DNA of 8,001 nt from JBBRYB01 sp038238115 (GTDB lineage: Bacteria; Actinomycetota; Actinomycetes; Propionibacteriales; Nocardioidaceae). Below, one piece after another: positions 1 through 6,282 of the stretch. The translations under genes were made by a program, and so were the position numbers. The stretch lies in contig JBBRYB010000114.1 of NCBI GenBank assembly GCA_038238115.1, forward strand, positions 1 through 8,001, in the 5' to 3' direction. A model generated the notes under the pieces. That model was not told the origin of the DNA and did no database searches. It worked only from the letters and a program-made list of their open reading frames with translations. Position 1 is the first letter of the stretch; every line of letters starts with the position of its first letter.

Positions 1-993
1 ATCGAGATCGGGGACGTTTTGGTCCTGCGGACCGAGGAGAAGTCGGTGCTCGTCGACCTGCCCGCCTGGGCGCGGCTCGCCGGGCATGAGCTGCTCACGG
101 TGGCCGACGACGGGGGCGGTGGCGGCCCGTGGCGGCTGGCCATCCTGCGCGGCGCACCGCGAGCAGGCGCCACGCCGAGCACAGGGGCGGGCTTCACCTC
201 CGGATCCGCGGTGCCGCTGGGAAGCCGGTTGTGGCTCTACAGCAACTTCCACTGCAACCTGGCGTGCGACTACTGCTGTGCGCAGTCGTCGCCGAAGGCG
301 GACACGCGGCTGCTTCCGCTGGGGCTGGCGAGGACGGTGGTCGACGAGTTCGCCGCACAAGGGGGACGCGAGCTCCTGATCACCGGTGGCGAGCCGTTCC
401 TGCATCCCGACCTTGGAGCGATCGTAGCGTACGGCGCCGAGCAGGTCCCGGTGGTGATCCTCACCAACGCGATGGTTTTCGAGAAGGGCCGCCGGCGGCA
501 GACGCTCGAGTCGCTGGACTGTGATCGCGTGACGCTTCAGGTCAGCCTCGACTCGGCCGGGCCCGCCCTCCACGACCGTCAACGAGGGGCAGGCTCACAT
601 GCGCGCGCGCTGGCCGGGATCGGGCTGGCCAAGCAGCTCGGGTTCCGTGTCCGGGTGGCGGCCACGCTGGGGGAGGACGAGCTCGGCTCGGTCGATCAGC
701 TGCACGCGGCGCTCACGAACCTGGGTGTTGTCCCCGAGGACCGGTTGATCCGACCGGTGGCGGCCGAGGGGTTCGCCGACGAGGGGATCCACATCTCACT
801 CGACACGGTCGAGCCGGAGCCGACAATCGCCGTCGACGGGGCGTGGTGGCATCCGGTGGCGGTCACCAACGATCATCTGAAGATCGCCGACCAACCGTTG
901 CCGCTGGCAGCTGTTCTGGACGTGATCCGTGATGTCCTGGCGGTGCAGACCGCTGGTTCAGCCGAGGGCCGGGAGGTGTTTCGGTGTACCTGA
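1..993 (+). CDS. TusA-like sulfurtransferase / radical SAM fusion protein (5' end missing)
   Basis: The frame is open from base 1, so the gene starts upstream; the TTG at 19 is probably internal. The first ~45 visible residues match the end of a TusA/SirA-like domain: a GDVL strand, then DLPAWARLAGHELL, a Gly-rich turn and a last strand. The catalytic Cys of TusA would lie off the window. After a linker comes a radical SAM domain. Counting from the TTG, CNLACDYC (Cys79, Cys83, Cys86) is the CxxxCxxC [4Fe-4S]/SAM site and GGEP is at 123-126. A typical Cys-rich SPASM tail is not evident; the last residues include one Cys. TusA proteins relay sulfur as a persulfide and radical SAM enzymes do radical chemistry, so a sulfur-linked modification or cofactor step is inferred. 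The substrate is unknown. A DoxX-type gene follows 121 bp downstream on the same strand. Confidence 0.85.
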   Translation: MEIGDVLVLRTEEKSVLVDLPAWARLAGHELLTVADDGGGGGPWRLAILRGAPRAGATPSTGAGFTSGSAVPLGSRLWLYSNFHCNLACDYCCAQSSPKADTRLLPLGLARTVVDEFAAQGGRELLITGGEPFLHPDLGAIVAYGAEQVPVVILTNAMVFEKGRRRQTLESLDCDRVTLQVSLDSAGPALHDRQRGAGSHARALAGIGLAKQLGFRVRVAATLGEDELGSVDQLHAALTNLGVVPEDRLIRPVAAEGFADEGIHISLDTVEPEPTIAVDGAWWHPVAVTNDHLKIADQPLPLAAVLDVIRDVLAVQTAGSAEGREVFRCT

Positions 994-1101
994 TCCGGAG
1001 AGGACCGCTCCCTTACGTGACGGTGACGTCTCCTCGTGGGGGGCGGCAACCGGAATCTGGCCACCTAGCGTGGAAGCAGCGTGCTCGACTGTATCGACGT
1101 C

Positions 1102-1107
1102 GGAAGG
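1102..1107 (+). promoter_or_regulatory. Ribosome binding site of the DoxX-family gene
   Basis: GGAAGG lies 7 bases before ATG 1115 but only 1 base before the alternative ATG at 1109, so it decides the start in favour of 1115. Confidence 0.55.
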
Positions 1108-1114
1108 GATGACC

Positions 1115-1645
1115 ATGACCACATCGGTTGCTCGGGGAGCACCACCGTCGGACGTCGGTACGGACTCGAGGGGCACACGTGTGCTGCTGGCGGTCCTGCG
1201 TGTGGGCGTCGCGATCATGTGGATCGAGAATGTCGGGTGGAAGCGGCCGCCGGACTTCTCGTCGCTGCGCGGGTTCACCACCGATGCGGTCGACCATCCG
1301 GTGTTCGGTCCCTTCAGCTGGGTCGTGGAGCACGTCGTACTTCCGAACTTCACGTTCTTCGCCTGGATGACGCTGCTTTTGGAGGCGTCCATCGGCGCCT
1401 TCCTCTTTATCGGCCTCGCCACCCGGCTATGGGCGCTGATCGGCATCGGCCAGAGCCTGGCCATCACCATGTCAGTGCTCAACGCACCGAACGAGTGGGA
1501 GTGGTCGTACTACCTGATGATCCTGGCGCACATCGGCATCTTCGTCACCGCAGCGGGCCGGTCCTACGGACTGGACGGCGCACTACGCCCGACCTGGCGG
1601 TCCTCAAACGGCCGGCTGTCGCGCGTCCTGATGAGGCTGTCATGA
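1115..1645 (+). CDS. DoxX-family membrane protein
   Basis: A 176-residue protein with about four membrane segments: one after residue 20 containing VLLAVLRVGVAIMW, then FAWMTLLLEASIGAFLFIGL, LWALIGIGQSLAITMSVL and YYLMILAHIGIFVTAAG. The layout, with an N-terminal helix carrying WIENVGWK and a C-terminal GRSYGLDG, fits the DoxX/DoxD family, some members of which are the membrane subunit of thiosulfate:quinone oxidoreductase. I chose ATG 1115 because GGAAGG at 1102-1107 sits 7 bases before it; an in-frame ATG at 1109 is too close. The frame is open further upstream to 929, but that would overlap the radical SAM gene and reads like non-coding sequence. The stop overlaps the next start. A partner role in sulfur or quinone redox with the upstream TusA-type protein is inference; many DoxX proteins have unknown function. 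Confidence 0.75.
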   Translation: MTTSVARGAPPSDVGTDSRGTRVLLAVLRVGVAIMWIENVGWKRPPDFSSLRGFTTDAVDHPVFGPFSWVVEHVVLPNFTFFAWMTLLLEASIGAFLFIGLATRLWALIGIGQSLAITMSVLNAPNEWEWSYYLMILAHIGIFVTAAGRSYGLDGALRPTWRSSNGRLSRVLMRLS

Positions 1646-2037
1646 CCAGGCACCCGCTCGACCAGGCCGCGACCACCCTCGGCGTCGCGGGCGTTGCGAG
1701 CCTGGTGTTCTCCCTGACCACCAGCTCCAACAACAACTTCGTGACCATGCAGGGCGCCGCCCTGATCGTGTTTCCCTTGCTCGGGATGTGCGCCGTGGTC
1801 GGCGGGATCACCAGTCGTCGGATCCTGGTCCGGCTGGCTGGTGCAGGCTATGGCGCGGCGGCGATCCTCCAACTGGCGCAGTTCGGCCGCTCGACCAACT
1901 GGATCGACGGGAGCGGCTCCACCTTTGCGTTGCTGCTCGCTTTCGCCATCGGATTGCTAGTCGTTGGTTTCGCACCGCGGGAGGCCCACACAGGAACCTT
2001 GACCGAGCCGACCCGGCGGTCCCCCTCAGCGGGCTAG
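1642..2037 (+). CDS. Small four-helix membrane protein of unknown function
   Basis: A 131-residue protein starting at ATG 1642, which overlaps the stop of the DoxX-family gene as ATGA, so the two are probably translationally coupled. It has about four hydrophobic segments: TLGVAGVASLVFSLT, ALIVFPLLGMCAVVGGI, GAGYGAAAILQLAQF and ALLLAFAIGLLVVGF. A polar loop with SSNNN follows the first, and the C-terminus is hydrophilic and Pro/Thr-rich. I do not recognise a family or catalytic motif. The coupling suggests it assembles with, or is co-regulated with, the DoxX-type protein. Its 3' end overlaps by 12 bases the end of the opposing dehalogenase remnant. The frame is also open far upstream of 1642, but that part is a shadow of the DoxX gene. 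Confidence 0.6.
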   Translation: MTRHPLDQAATTLGVAGVASLVFSLTTSSNNNFVTMQGAALIVFPLLGMCAVVGGITSRRILVRLAGAGYGAAAILQLAQFGRSTNWIDGSGSTFALLLAFAIGLLVVGFAPREAHTGTLTEPTRRSPSAG

Positions 2038-2300
2038 CTGGTCGGCCAGCTCCGTCAGGGAGGTGACCGCGGTGAGGAGGGGTGAAATAGGTCGGGTACG
2101 GGGCGCCTGTTCTGTTGATCCATCCCGTTTGCAGCCCGGCGTGCACAGCGCCGTGAATGTCCCACGGGTGCACGGCCACCAGGAGCATCTCGGAGGTATC
2201 GACCTGGCAGCGGTGCGCGGCGAACTCGTAGGCGCGCGCTGCTGGTTTCCAGATCCCGGCGTCCTCGACCGACAACAGCTCCTCGAACGCGTCGCGGACA
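2026..2300 (-). pseudogene. Type II haloacid dehalogenase, C-terminal remnant
   Basis: Read on the minus strand, 2300 down to about 2085 encodes DAFEELLSVEDAGIWKP, then AVHPWDIHGAVHAGLQTGWINRTGAPYPTYF. These are recognisable as HAD motif III (Lys of WKP) and motif IV (Asp of HPWD) of L-2-haloacid dehalogenase-type hydrolases. The expected C-terminus, AVTSLTELADQLAR then TGA, lies in a different minus frame, so there is a frameshift near 2070-2085. Only about the last third of a ~220-240-residue enzyme remains. The N-terminal nucleophile Asp and the cap domain are missing, because recombinase sequence on the other strand begins at about 2300. It cannot be functional. The family assignment is firm; the exact break is approximate. 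Confidence 0.8.
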
Positions 2301-2302
2301 TC

Positions 2303-2778
2303 CGACTCATGTTTGAGACCGGCATCCGCGCCGGAGAGCTGATCGCACTAGGCGCTGACGACGTCGACCTCGTCGCCGGTCTGGTCACCATCCGGCGCGG
2401 CAAGGGCGGGGGAGGCCGGGTCATTCCGATCGGACCCGCCGTCACCCGTGCGCTCTACGCCTACCTTGACCTGCGTCAGCACCACAGGCACGCCGACTCC
2501 ACCAACCTTTGGCTCGGTGAGCGTGGAGCCAGCTTCGGATACGACGGCCTCGGCCGCGCCTGCGCCGACGTGCCCAGCGTGCCGGCATCAAAGGCTTCCA
2601 TCCGCACAAGCTCCGGCACACCGCCGCCCACCGATGGCTCGCCCACGGCGGCTCCGAATCTGGGCTCATGGCCATCGCCGGATAGACCCGCACCGACATG
2701 CTCATCCACTACACCCGCGCCCACGCCGCCGAACGCGCCGCCCACGAAGCCCGACGACTCAACCTCGGCGACCTTTAG
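2303..2778 (+). pseudogene. Tyrosine recombinase/integrase, degraded catalytic domain
   Basis: The C-terminal catalytic domain of a phage-integrase-type tyrosine recombinase. Frame 2 from about 2303 gives LMFETGIRAGELIALGADDV, with catalytic Arg I at 2327-2329, then the beta-hairpin RRGKGGGGRVIPIG. At about 2560 the frame shifts by one base (consistent with a 1-bp deletion). It continues in frame 1 as RRRAQRAGIKGFHPHKLRHT, the HxxR box at 2605-2616. The conserved GW before the final helix is read as G then TAG (2683-2685), a probable TGG to TAG change. Catalytic Tyr follows at 2710-2712 (IHYTRA), and the end is LNLGDL plus TAG at 2776-2778. The N-terminal arm- and core-binding domains are absent. 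It once mobilised an integron, transposon or genomic island; now it is dead. Four catalytic positions remain recognisable despite the breaks. Confidence 0.85.
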
Positions 2779-2833
2779 CGCGTACTGCGCGCCGGGTCGT
2801 GGGAGTGAGGAGAGGACGTACGGAAAGCCGCGC

Positions 2834-3289
2834 TCACATGGGGAGCTCAGTCTCGCCGGATTCGGGTCGTGCGCTCCGGCAGCGCCGAATCAGGATCAGG
2901 TCCCAGATCTGGACACCGAGAAAGACCGCGAGTCCGGCCCACACGACTGGGCGCGGCGCGCCGCCGATGGTGAAGATGAACAGGAAGACCCAGGCTCCGG
3001 CCAGTGCGGTCAGAATCAGGGGCAGTGGATTGCGGTGGCGTCGGTAGGTGAGCGCACTGCCCACCAGCGTCAGGATGATGGTGGCGACAAGGAGGGGCTT
3101 GAGCGTCGCGTCCCTGGTCAGGAAGGTTGCGCCCACCGCGGAGGCGAGCGAGAGCGCCGCCGCGAAGCCCAGACAGCACAGTGTCGTGAACGCTGCTGCT
3201 ACGGCGCCCGCGCGGGGTAACAACCGCTGCCACAGTGGGATCTGCGCCGCGGAGGGTGCACTCGGGTTGCCCCGAGTTGGTGGGTTCAT
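2834..3289 (-). CDS. MerC-like four-helix membrane protein
   Basis: A 151-residue protein starting at ATG 3289-3287, preceded on the minus strand by GAAGGAAA about 7-8 bases upstream. It has four hydrophobic segments at roughly residues 27-55, 65-81, 90-108 and 113-135. A vicinal Cys pair (TTLCCLGF, Cys38-Cys39) lies in the first helix and TYRRHRNPLPLIL follows the second. This resembles MerC, and more loosely MerT, inner-membrane proteins that carry Hg(II) on paired cysteines in a membrane helix. No merA, merP, merR or other mer gene is visible nearby, so mercury transport is a guess and another metal or thiol-related role is possible. Unlike its neighbours it looks intact. The frame extends upstream to 3409, but that part crosses the IS6-type repeat and is probably not coding. 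Confidence 0.5.
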   Translation of the reverse strand: MNPPTRGNPSAPSAAQIPLWQRLLPRAGAVAAAFTTLCCLGFAAALSLASAVGATFLTRDATLKPLLVATIILTLVGSALTYRRHRNPLPLILTALAGAWVFLFIFTIGGAPRPVVWAGLAVFLGVQIWDLILIRRCRSARPESGETELPM

Positions 3290-3296
3290 GATGCCG

Positions 3297-3304
3297 TTTC
3301 CTTC
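3297..3304 (-). promoter_or_regulatory. Ribosome binding site of the MerC-like gene
   Basis: On the minus strand this reads GAAGGAAA, ending about 7 bases before ATG 3289. It supports the shorter 151-residue start over the upstream in-frame alternatives. Confidence 0.5.
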
Positions 3305-3372
3305 ACCTGTCGGTCGAGCACAAACGGACAAGCACTGAGTCGTTGCTCTGGTTCTGGTCGAAGACGTCTGAA

Positions 3373-3385
3373 GGCACTGTTGCAT
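3373..3385 (+). repeat. IS6-type terminal inverted repeat, left copy
   Basis: GGCACTGTTGCAT, an exact inverted match to 3551-3563. It matches the IS6-type end at 7566-7576 over its first 11 bases. Confidence 0.8.
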
Positions 3386-3550
3386 TGAGCCATCGCGGGA
3401 GGCGCGCACGGCTAATCTTCCTGCCGGTTGCCTCGCAACGAGTCTCGAACGGTGCAGTAGACCGTCGGAGTCGGTTCAAGCGGAGGCTCTGGGCGACATT
3501 GAGTGCTGCTGGGCCGCAAGATTTGCGGTGAGACGTTCGCGGGATCCCTC

Positions 3551-3563
3551 ATGCAACAGTGCC
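3551..3563 (-). repeat. IS6-type terminal inverted repeat, right copy
   Basis: ATGCAACAGTGCC, the exact reverse complement of 3373-3385. It closes the 191-bp element just upstream of the DUF3883 remnant. Confidence 0.8.
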
Positions 3564-3608
3564 GGGGCGACTGCGTGGAGGCGCGTGCTGCAGGTTCTCG
3601 GGATCCTT

Positions 3609-4660
3609 ATGAGGACCGATCGCCGGACCCGCCCAAGCACGATCCGCGATGAGTTCGCGAAAATGGGCCAGCTGCTGCCACCAACACCCCAGCGGCCTTC
3701 GGACCTTCGCGAATCGCTTGTAGATGTGCTGGGAAGCAAGACGGACCTTTCCGACGCGCTCCGAGTAAGGATGGGGGATGGCCTCGGCAATCCCACCGCC
3801 GACTTCGGCTCTTTGTTGCCCTTGCTGCGTGAGCACGGAATGGCCGTCGATCATCGACAGCACGTCGACGACGCACTCAAGGAACGGCGACGGACCGACA
3901 CCCGCGCGCTTCTCCGCCGCGCCGGTGAACTCAAGTCAAGCCAGATCGAGCCGAAGGTCCCGGTTGGCTTGGCGGCAGCAGATTGCAAAACGAGGGGGAG
4001 TCGTGACGGCGTGAAAAGCGTCGCGACTGTCAAGGTGACCGAACAACACGACCGTCGCAAACGCGAGCTCGGCGACGAAGGGGAGTCCTGGGCAATCGCA
4101 TCCATGGTCGCGAAGATCGCAGGCTTTGCACCGCCCGACCGGTCGGCTGTCACCGACGAAGTCATTGCGCCGCTTACCGGAACTAGCACCGATATCGCCT
4201 TCGAGTGCGCTGGCGCCGATGGTGCGCACGGCTCGGTCGAATCCGTCATGTCGCACGCCGAGCAGGCTCGCAGGACTGACTTGGACGACGAAAAACTCAT
4301 CGACGAACTCGTTGACCTGCTCCACGTCTCGAAGCAGAGCGATGGTTTCGGCTTCGAGACGTGATCGCTTGGCTTTCCACGACCGAAGGCTCAGACCCGA
4401 TCGCGATGTGCCTCGAAGTCAAAAGCAGTGGCGCACAGCGAGGATTTCACCTATCCACCGGCGAGTGGGACCTGGCGCAGAAGTTTCACGACAAGGGAGA
4501 AGGGCACAGGTACGCCGTTCTGATTGTTCGACGTTCAAAGCAGGGCGGTCCACCGGCAGGCATGGATTTGCTCGTCGACCCAGTCGCCCTGCATGCCGAT
4601 GGTCGACTGCACCGCGACGCCGACGGCTACGTCATCGCATACGTCGACAGGAGCCCATAA
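3609..4660 (+). pseudogene. DUF3883 / NOV C-terminal-domain protein, frameshifted
   Basis: Two overlapping frames make one protein. Frame 3 (ATG 3609, with no clear RBS; open back to 3528 inside the small element) runs to a TGA at 4362-4364. Frame 2 carries on from about 4358 to TAA 4658-4660. Together they give the DUF3883 signature: ELGDEGESWAIASMV near 4068-4110, GFGFD-VIAWLS at the frame switch, LEVKSS (Glu 4415-4417, Lys 4421-4423), FHLSTGEWDLAQKF and YAVLIVRR. The Asp and ExK arrangement resembles PD-(D/E)XK nucleases. The domain is common in large NOV/sacsin-like and restriction- or defence-associated proteins (family knowledge). The break is explained by GAGA at 4356-4359, where a single GA would restore TTC GAC GTG. 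The N-terminal ~150 residues are unrecognised and may be a truncated remnant cut by the 191-bp element. Role in phage defence is inference. Confidence 0.7.
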
Positions 4661-4889
4661 GCGGGTCCGGCAACTGGTGGAGATTGGTCCGTCCGCCGCG
4701 GATGCCTACGCCACCGCACCACCTACACGAGACCACCGCCTGGGCACTCCGCGCCACCATCGCCGCTTGACGCCTTACGTCCCTGGGATACGGCAGCGTC
4801 CCGTACCAATCCGTCACCGCTTCACTTCGTGACTGGTACGCGAGCTGAGATGTTGTCGAACAAGGGCGAGGCGGACACAATTCTGCGAT
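4661..4889. other. Intergenic stretch without a recognised gene
   Basis: No reading frame here has recognisable homology or a plausible start and RBS. The only structure seen is the interrupted dyad at 4803-4839. Base composition looks less GC-biased than the flanking genes, as expected for degraded or non-coding sequence. Confidence 0.4.
4803..4839. repeat. Interrupted inverted repeat (possible hairpin)
   Basis: GTACCA (4803-4808) pairs with TGGTAC (4834-4839), and GTCAC (4813-4817) with GTGAC (4829-4833). This makes a two-part stem with a 4-base bulge (ATCC) and an 11-base loop. There is no T-run, so it is not a clear intrinsic terminator. It lies 143 bp after the DUF3883 remnant and 51 bp before the next open frame. 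It could be an operator-like dyad, a relic of a mobile-element end, or chance. Confidence 0.35.
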
Positions 4890-6233
4890 TTGCCACAGCC
4901 CCGTCGCGGCTCTCTCTATCGTTGGTCTCATGGTCGGGGGGCGAAGACTTGCGATGACTATGGCAGAGCGCTTGGCTGCCGCCAGTCCATCTACGCCTAC
5001 TCTTGCGCCCGACTGTCCGTGGCCGTATGCCGTGCTACCACTGCACTCAGTCCTGCGGCCAACCCTTTCCTCGGTGAACGCTTGAGGGTCGTCCAGCATT
5101 GCCACCCAGCCGCCTACGAGACAACCGTTCGGATCCGCGGTGGGCACTTCACAGAAGCCGCTGTGATTCCTGGTCTCTGGTACGACGCGGCCCGGTCGCT
5201 CGCTCGAAAAGCTAAAGCCGACTTCGTCTGGCACTCCCGGAGTGCCGGCACTCGGCTGCTCATGCCATTGGGCAACTGGGCAGTCGACCTGGGCACAGCA
5301 GACCAGGTTGCGTCGGACTTTGGAGAAGGACTCGCCGAGGTGTTTGGCAAGCACGAAATCGTCGGTAAACCACCCTGTTGGACGTCGGCCGGAAGACCCG
5401 GCTGGCATGGGTCCGAGCTTGGCGCGCGATGCCGTTGCGATCGTGAGCTGCTGTTGATCGACTGGTGGCACGGCGACGCACCCCGTCGCGTCAATTCAGG
5501 CATCGTGGCCTGTCCAACTCATGGGGTCGTCGCGAAGCCCGCCGCTGACGTGCAGGCATTGGTACAGGCCCGTCGGGAGCTCGACGCAGCCCTACAGTGC
5601 CAGCCTGCATCAGGCGACCTGTGGCGGGTCTATGTAATCGAGGTACGAGGGGCACCCGCACCGGCCGAGAAGGGCCGCCGGGCCGCGGACGACCGTAGTG
5701 CCGGGGTCTCCGCGGCTGCGGTGTTCGCCGCGTTGTCCGAGCACCTGCCAGAAGACGCGATCGTGTCGGTCGACGCAGGCAACCATGCCTACTCGCTGGG
5801 ACGCTACCTGGAGTCGAAGGGGCAGCCGGTCCTGATGTCGGGCTATCTCAGGTCCATCGGCTTTGGCTACCCCGCGGCGATGGGCGCCTGGGCGGCCGAG
5901 CCCGGACGCCCTGTCGTCGCCGTCACCGGTGATGGTGGCTTCGCGCAGTATGCGATGGAGCTCAACACCGCGGTCAAGTACGCGATCCCGATCAAGCACC
6001 TGCTGCTCAACAACCACGCGCTTGGCAAGATCGAGAAGGAACAGATCGCCGGCGACTTCCCCGTCTGGCACACCTCGCTGAGCAACCCCGACTGGGCGGC
6101 GTACGCCGAGCTCTGCGGTGCCACCGGGATCAGGGTGACCACCCGTGGCCAGCTCGACGCGGCACTCCGGAAGATGTTCGAGAGCCCGGGCCCGGTGCTG
6201 GCGCGTGTCGAGCAGGACGCAGCGCTCCTGTGA
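4890..6233 (+). CDS. Chimeric open frame: unknown N-terminal part fused in phase to a ThDP-binding domain
   Basis: One frame of 447 codons is open here (first possible start TTG 4890, no convincing RBS; the real start is uncertain). The last ~195 residues are a ThDP-enzyme C-terminal domain, described separately. The first ~250 do not match the PYR or middle domains expected in such an enzyme. Before about 5080 the sequence looks non-coding, Arg/Ser/Cys-rich and without pattern. From about 5110 it looks more protein-like, with segments such as RLLMPLGNWAVDLGTADQ, DFGEGLAEVFGKHEI, RCRCDRELLLIDWWHG, SGIVACPTHGVV and VQALVQARRELDAALQ. The CxC and CPTH groups could bind a metal, but I recognise no family. 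Either an unknown gene was joined in frame to a beheaded enzyme, or the long open frame is luck. A working ThDP enzyme is very unlikely. Confidence 0.45.
   Translation: MPQPRRGSLYRWSHGRGAKTCDDYGRALGCRQSIYAYSCARLSVAVCRATTALSPAANPFLGERLRVVQHCHPAAYETTVRIRGGHFTEAAVIPGLWYDAARSLARKAKADFVWHSRSAGTRLLMPLGNWAVDLGTADQVASDFGEGLAEVFGKHEIVGKPPCWTSAGRPGWHGSELGARCRCDRELLLIDWWHGDAPRRVNSGIVACPTHGVVAKPAADVQALVQARRELDAALQCQPASGDLWRVYVIEVRGAPAPAEKGRRAADDRSAGVSAAAVFAALSEHLPEDAIVSVDAGNHAYSLGRYLESKGQPVLMSGYLRSIGFGYPAAMGAWAAEPGRPVVAVTGDGGFAQYAMELNTAVKYAIPIKHLLLNNHALGKIEKEQIAGDFPVWHTSLSNPDWAAYAELCGATGIRVTTRGQLDAALRKMFESPGPVLARVEQDAALL
5644..6233 (+). pseudogene. ThDP-dependent enzyme (pyruvate oxidase / acetolactate synthase type), C-terminal domain only
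   Basis: From about RGAPAPAEKGRR onward the protein is a typical C-terminal PP domain of the pyruvate oxidase/acetolactate synthase/benzoylformate decarboxylase superfamily. It has VFAALSEHLPEDAIVSVDAG, then RSIGFGYPAAMGAWAAEPGR, then the diphosphate/Mg-binding motif: GDG (5928-5936), 24 residues, then NN in HLLLNNHALGKI. It ends PGPVLARVEQDAALL before TGA. A full enzyme has about 550-600 residues, with an N-terminal PYR domain carrying the catalytic Glu and a central domain. Both are missing, so this is a remnant despite its undamaged frame. The breakpoint lies near 5640-5655. The antiporter gene starts 49 bp after the stop and was probably co-transcribed with the original enzyme gene. Confidence 0.8.
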
Positions 6234-6282
6234 CCCGCCGTCGTGGCGTCTCCACCGTCGAACCGGGCGCCTGAGACCAACG

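Larger units (their letters stand above)
3373..3563. mobile_element. 191-bp IS6-type MITE or deletion derivative
   Basis: Bases 3373-3385 (GGCACTGTTGCAT) and 3551-3563 (ATGCAACAGTGCC) are perfect 13-bp inverted repeats. Beyond them, TGAG / GAGG and further bases match imperfectly. GGCACTGTTGC is the typical terminus of IS6-family (IS26-like) elements and recurs at 7566, next to an IS6-type transposase in this window. The 165 bases between the repeats hold no recognisable transposase. They do contain a 6-bp perfect stem CCGCAA-GAT-TTGCGG at 3514-3528. The 8-bp flanks (CGTCTGAA and GGGGCGAC) do not match, so no target duplication is left. It may be a non-autonomous element or the product of internal deletion. 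Confidence 0.7.

Noticed and set aside
994..1114. Operator or promoter dyad (GGAGAGGAC / GACGTCTCC, repeated GTGACG) before the DoxX gene
   Set aside because: The arms match only partly and no clear -10/-35 pair is visible.
2063..3220. Single 385-codon open frame on the + strand
   Set aside because: Only about 2303-2560 is genuine recombinase sequence. The start reads antisense through the dehalogenase remnant and the end antisense through the MerC-like gene, and neither part looks like protein.
3343..3531. 62-codon open frame across the 191-bp element
   Set aside because: It crosses the terminal repeat, has no RBS, and shows no similarity to transposases.
4350..4364. Programmed ribosomal frameshift in the DUF3883 gene
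   Set aside because: There is no slippery heptamer or downstream structure, and the GA duplication explains the break simply.
4632..5471. 279-codon open frame on the minus strand
   Set aside because: No recognisable motif, no RBS, odd composition. The + strand frame is the better coding candidate over its right half, though I cannot fully exclude this one.
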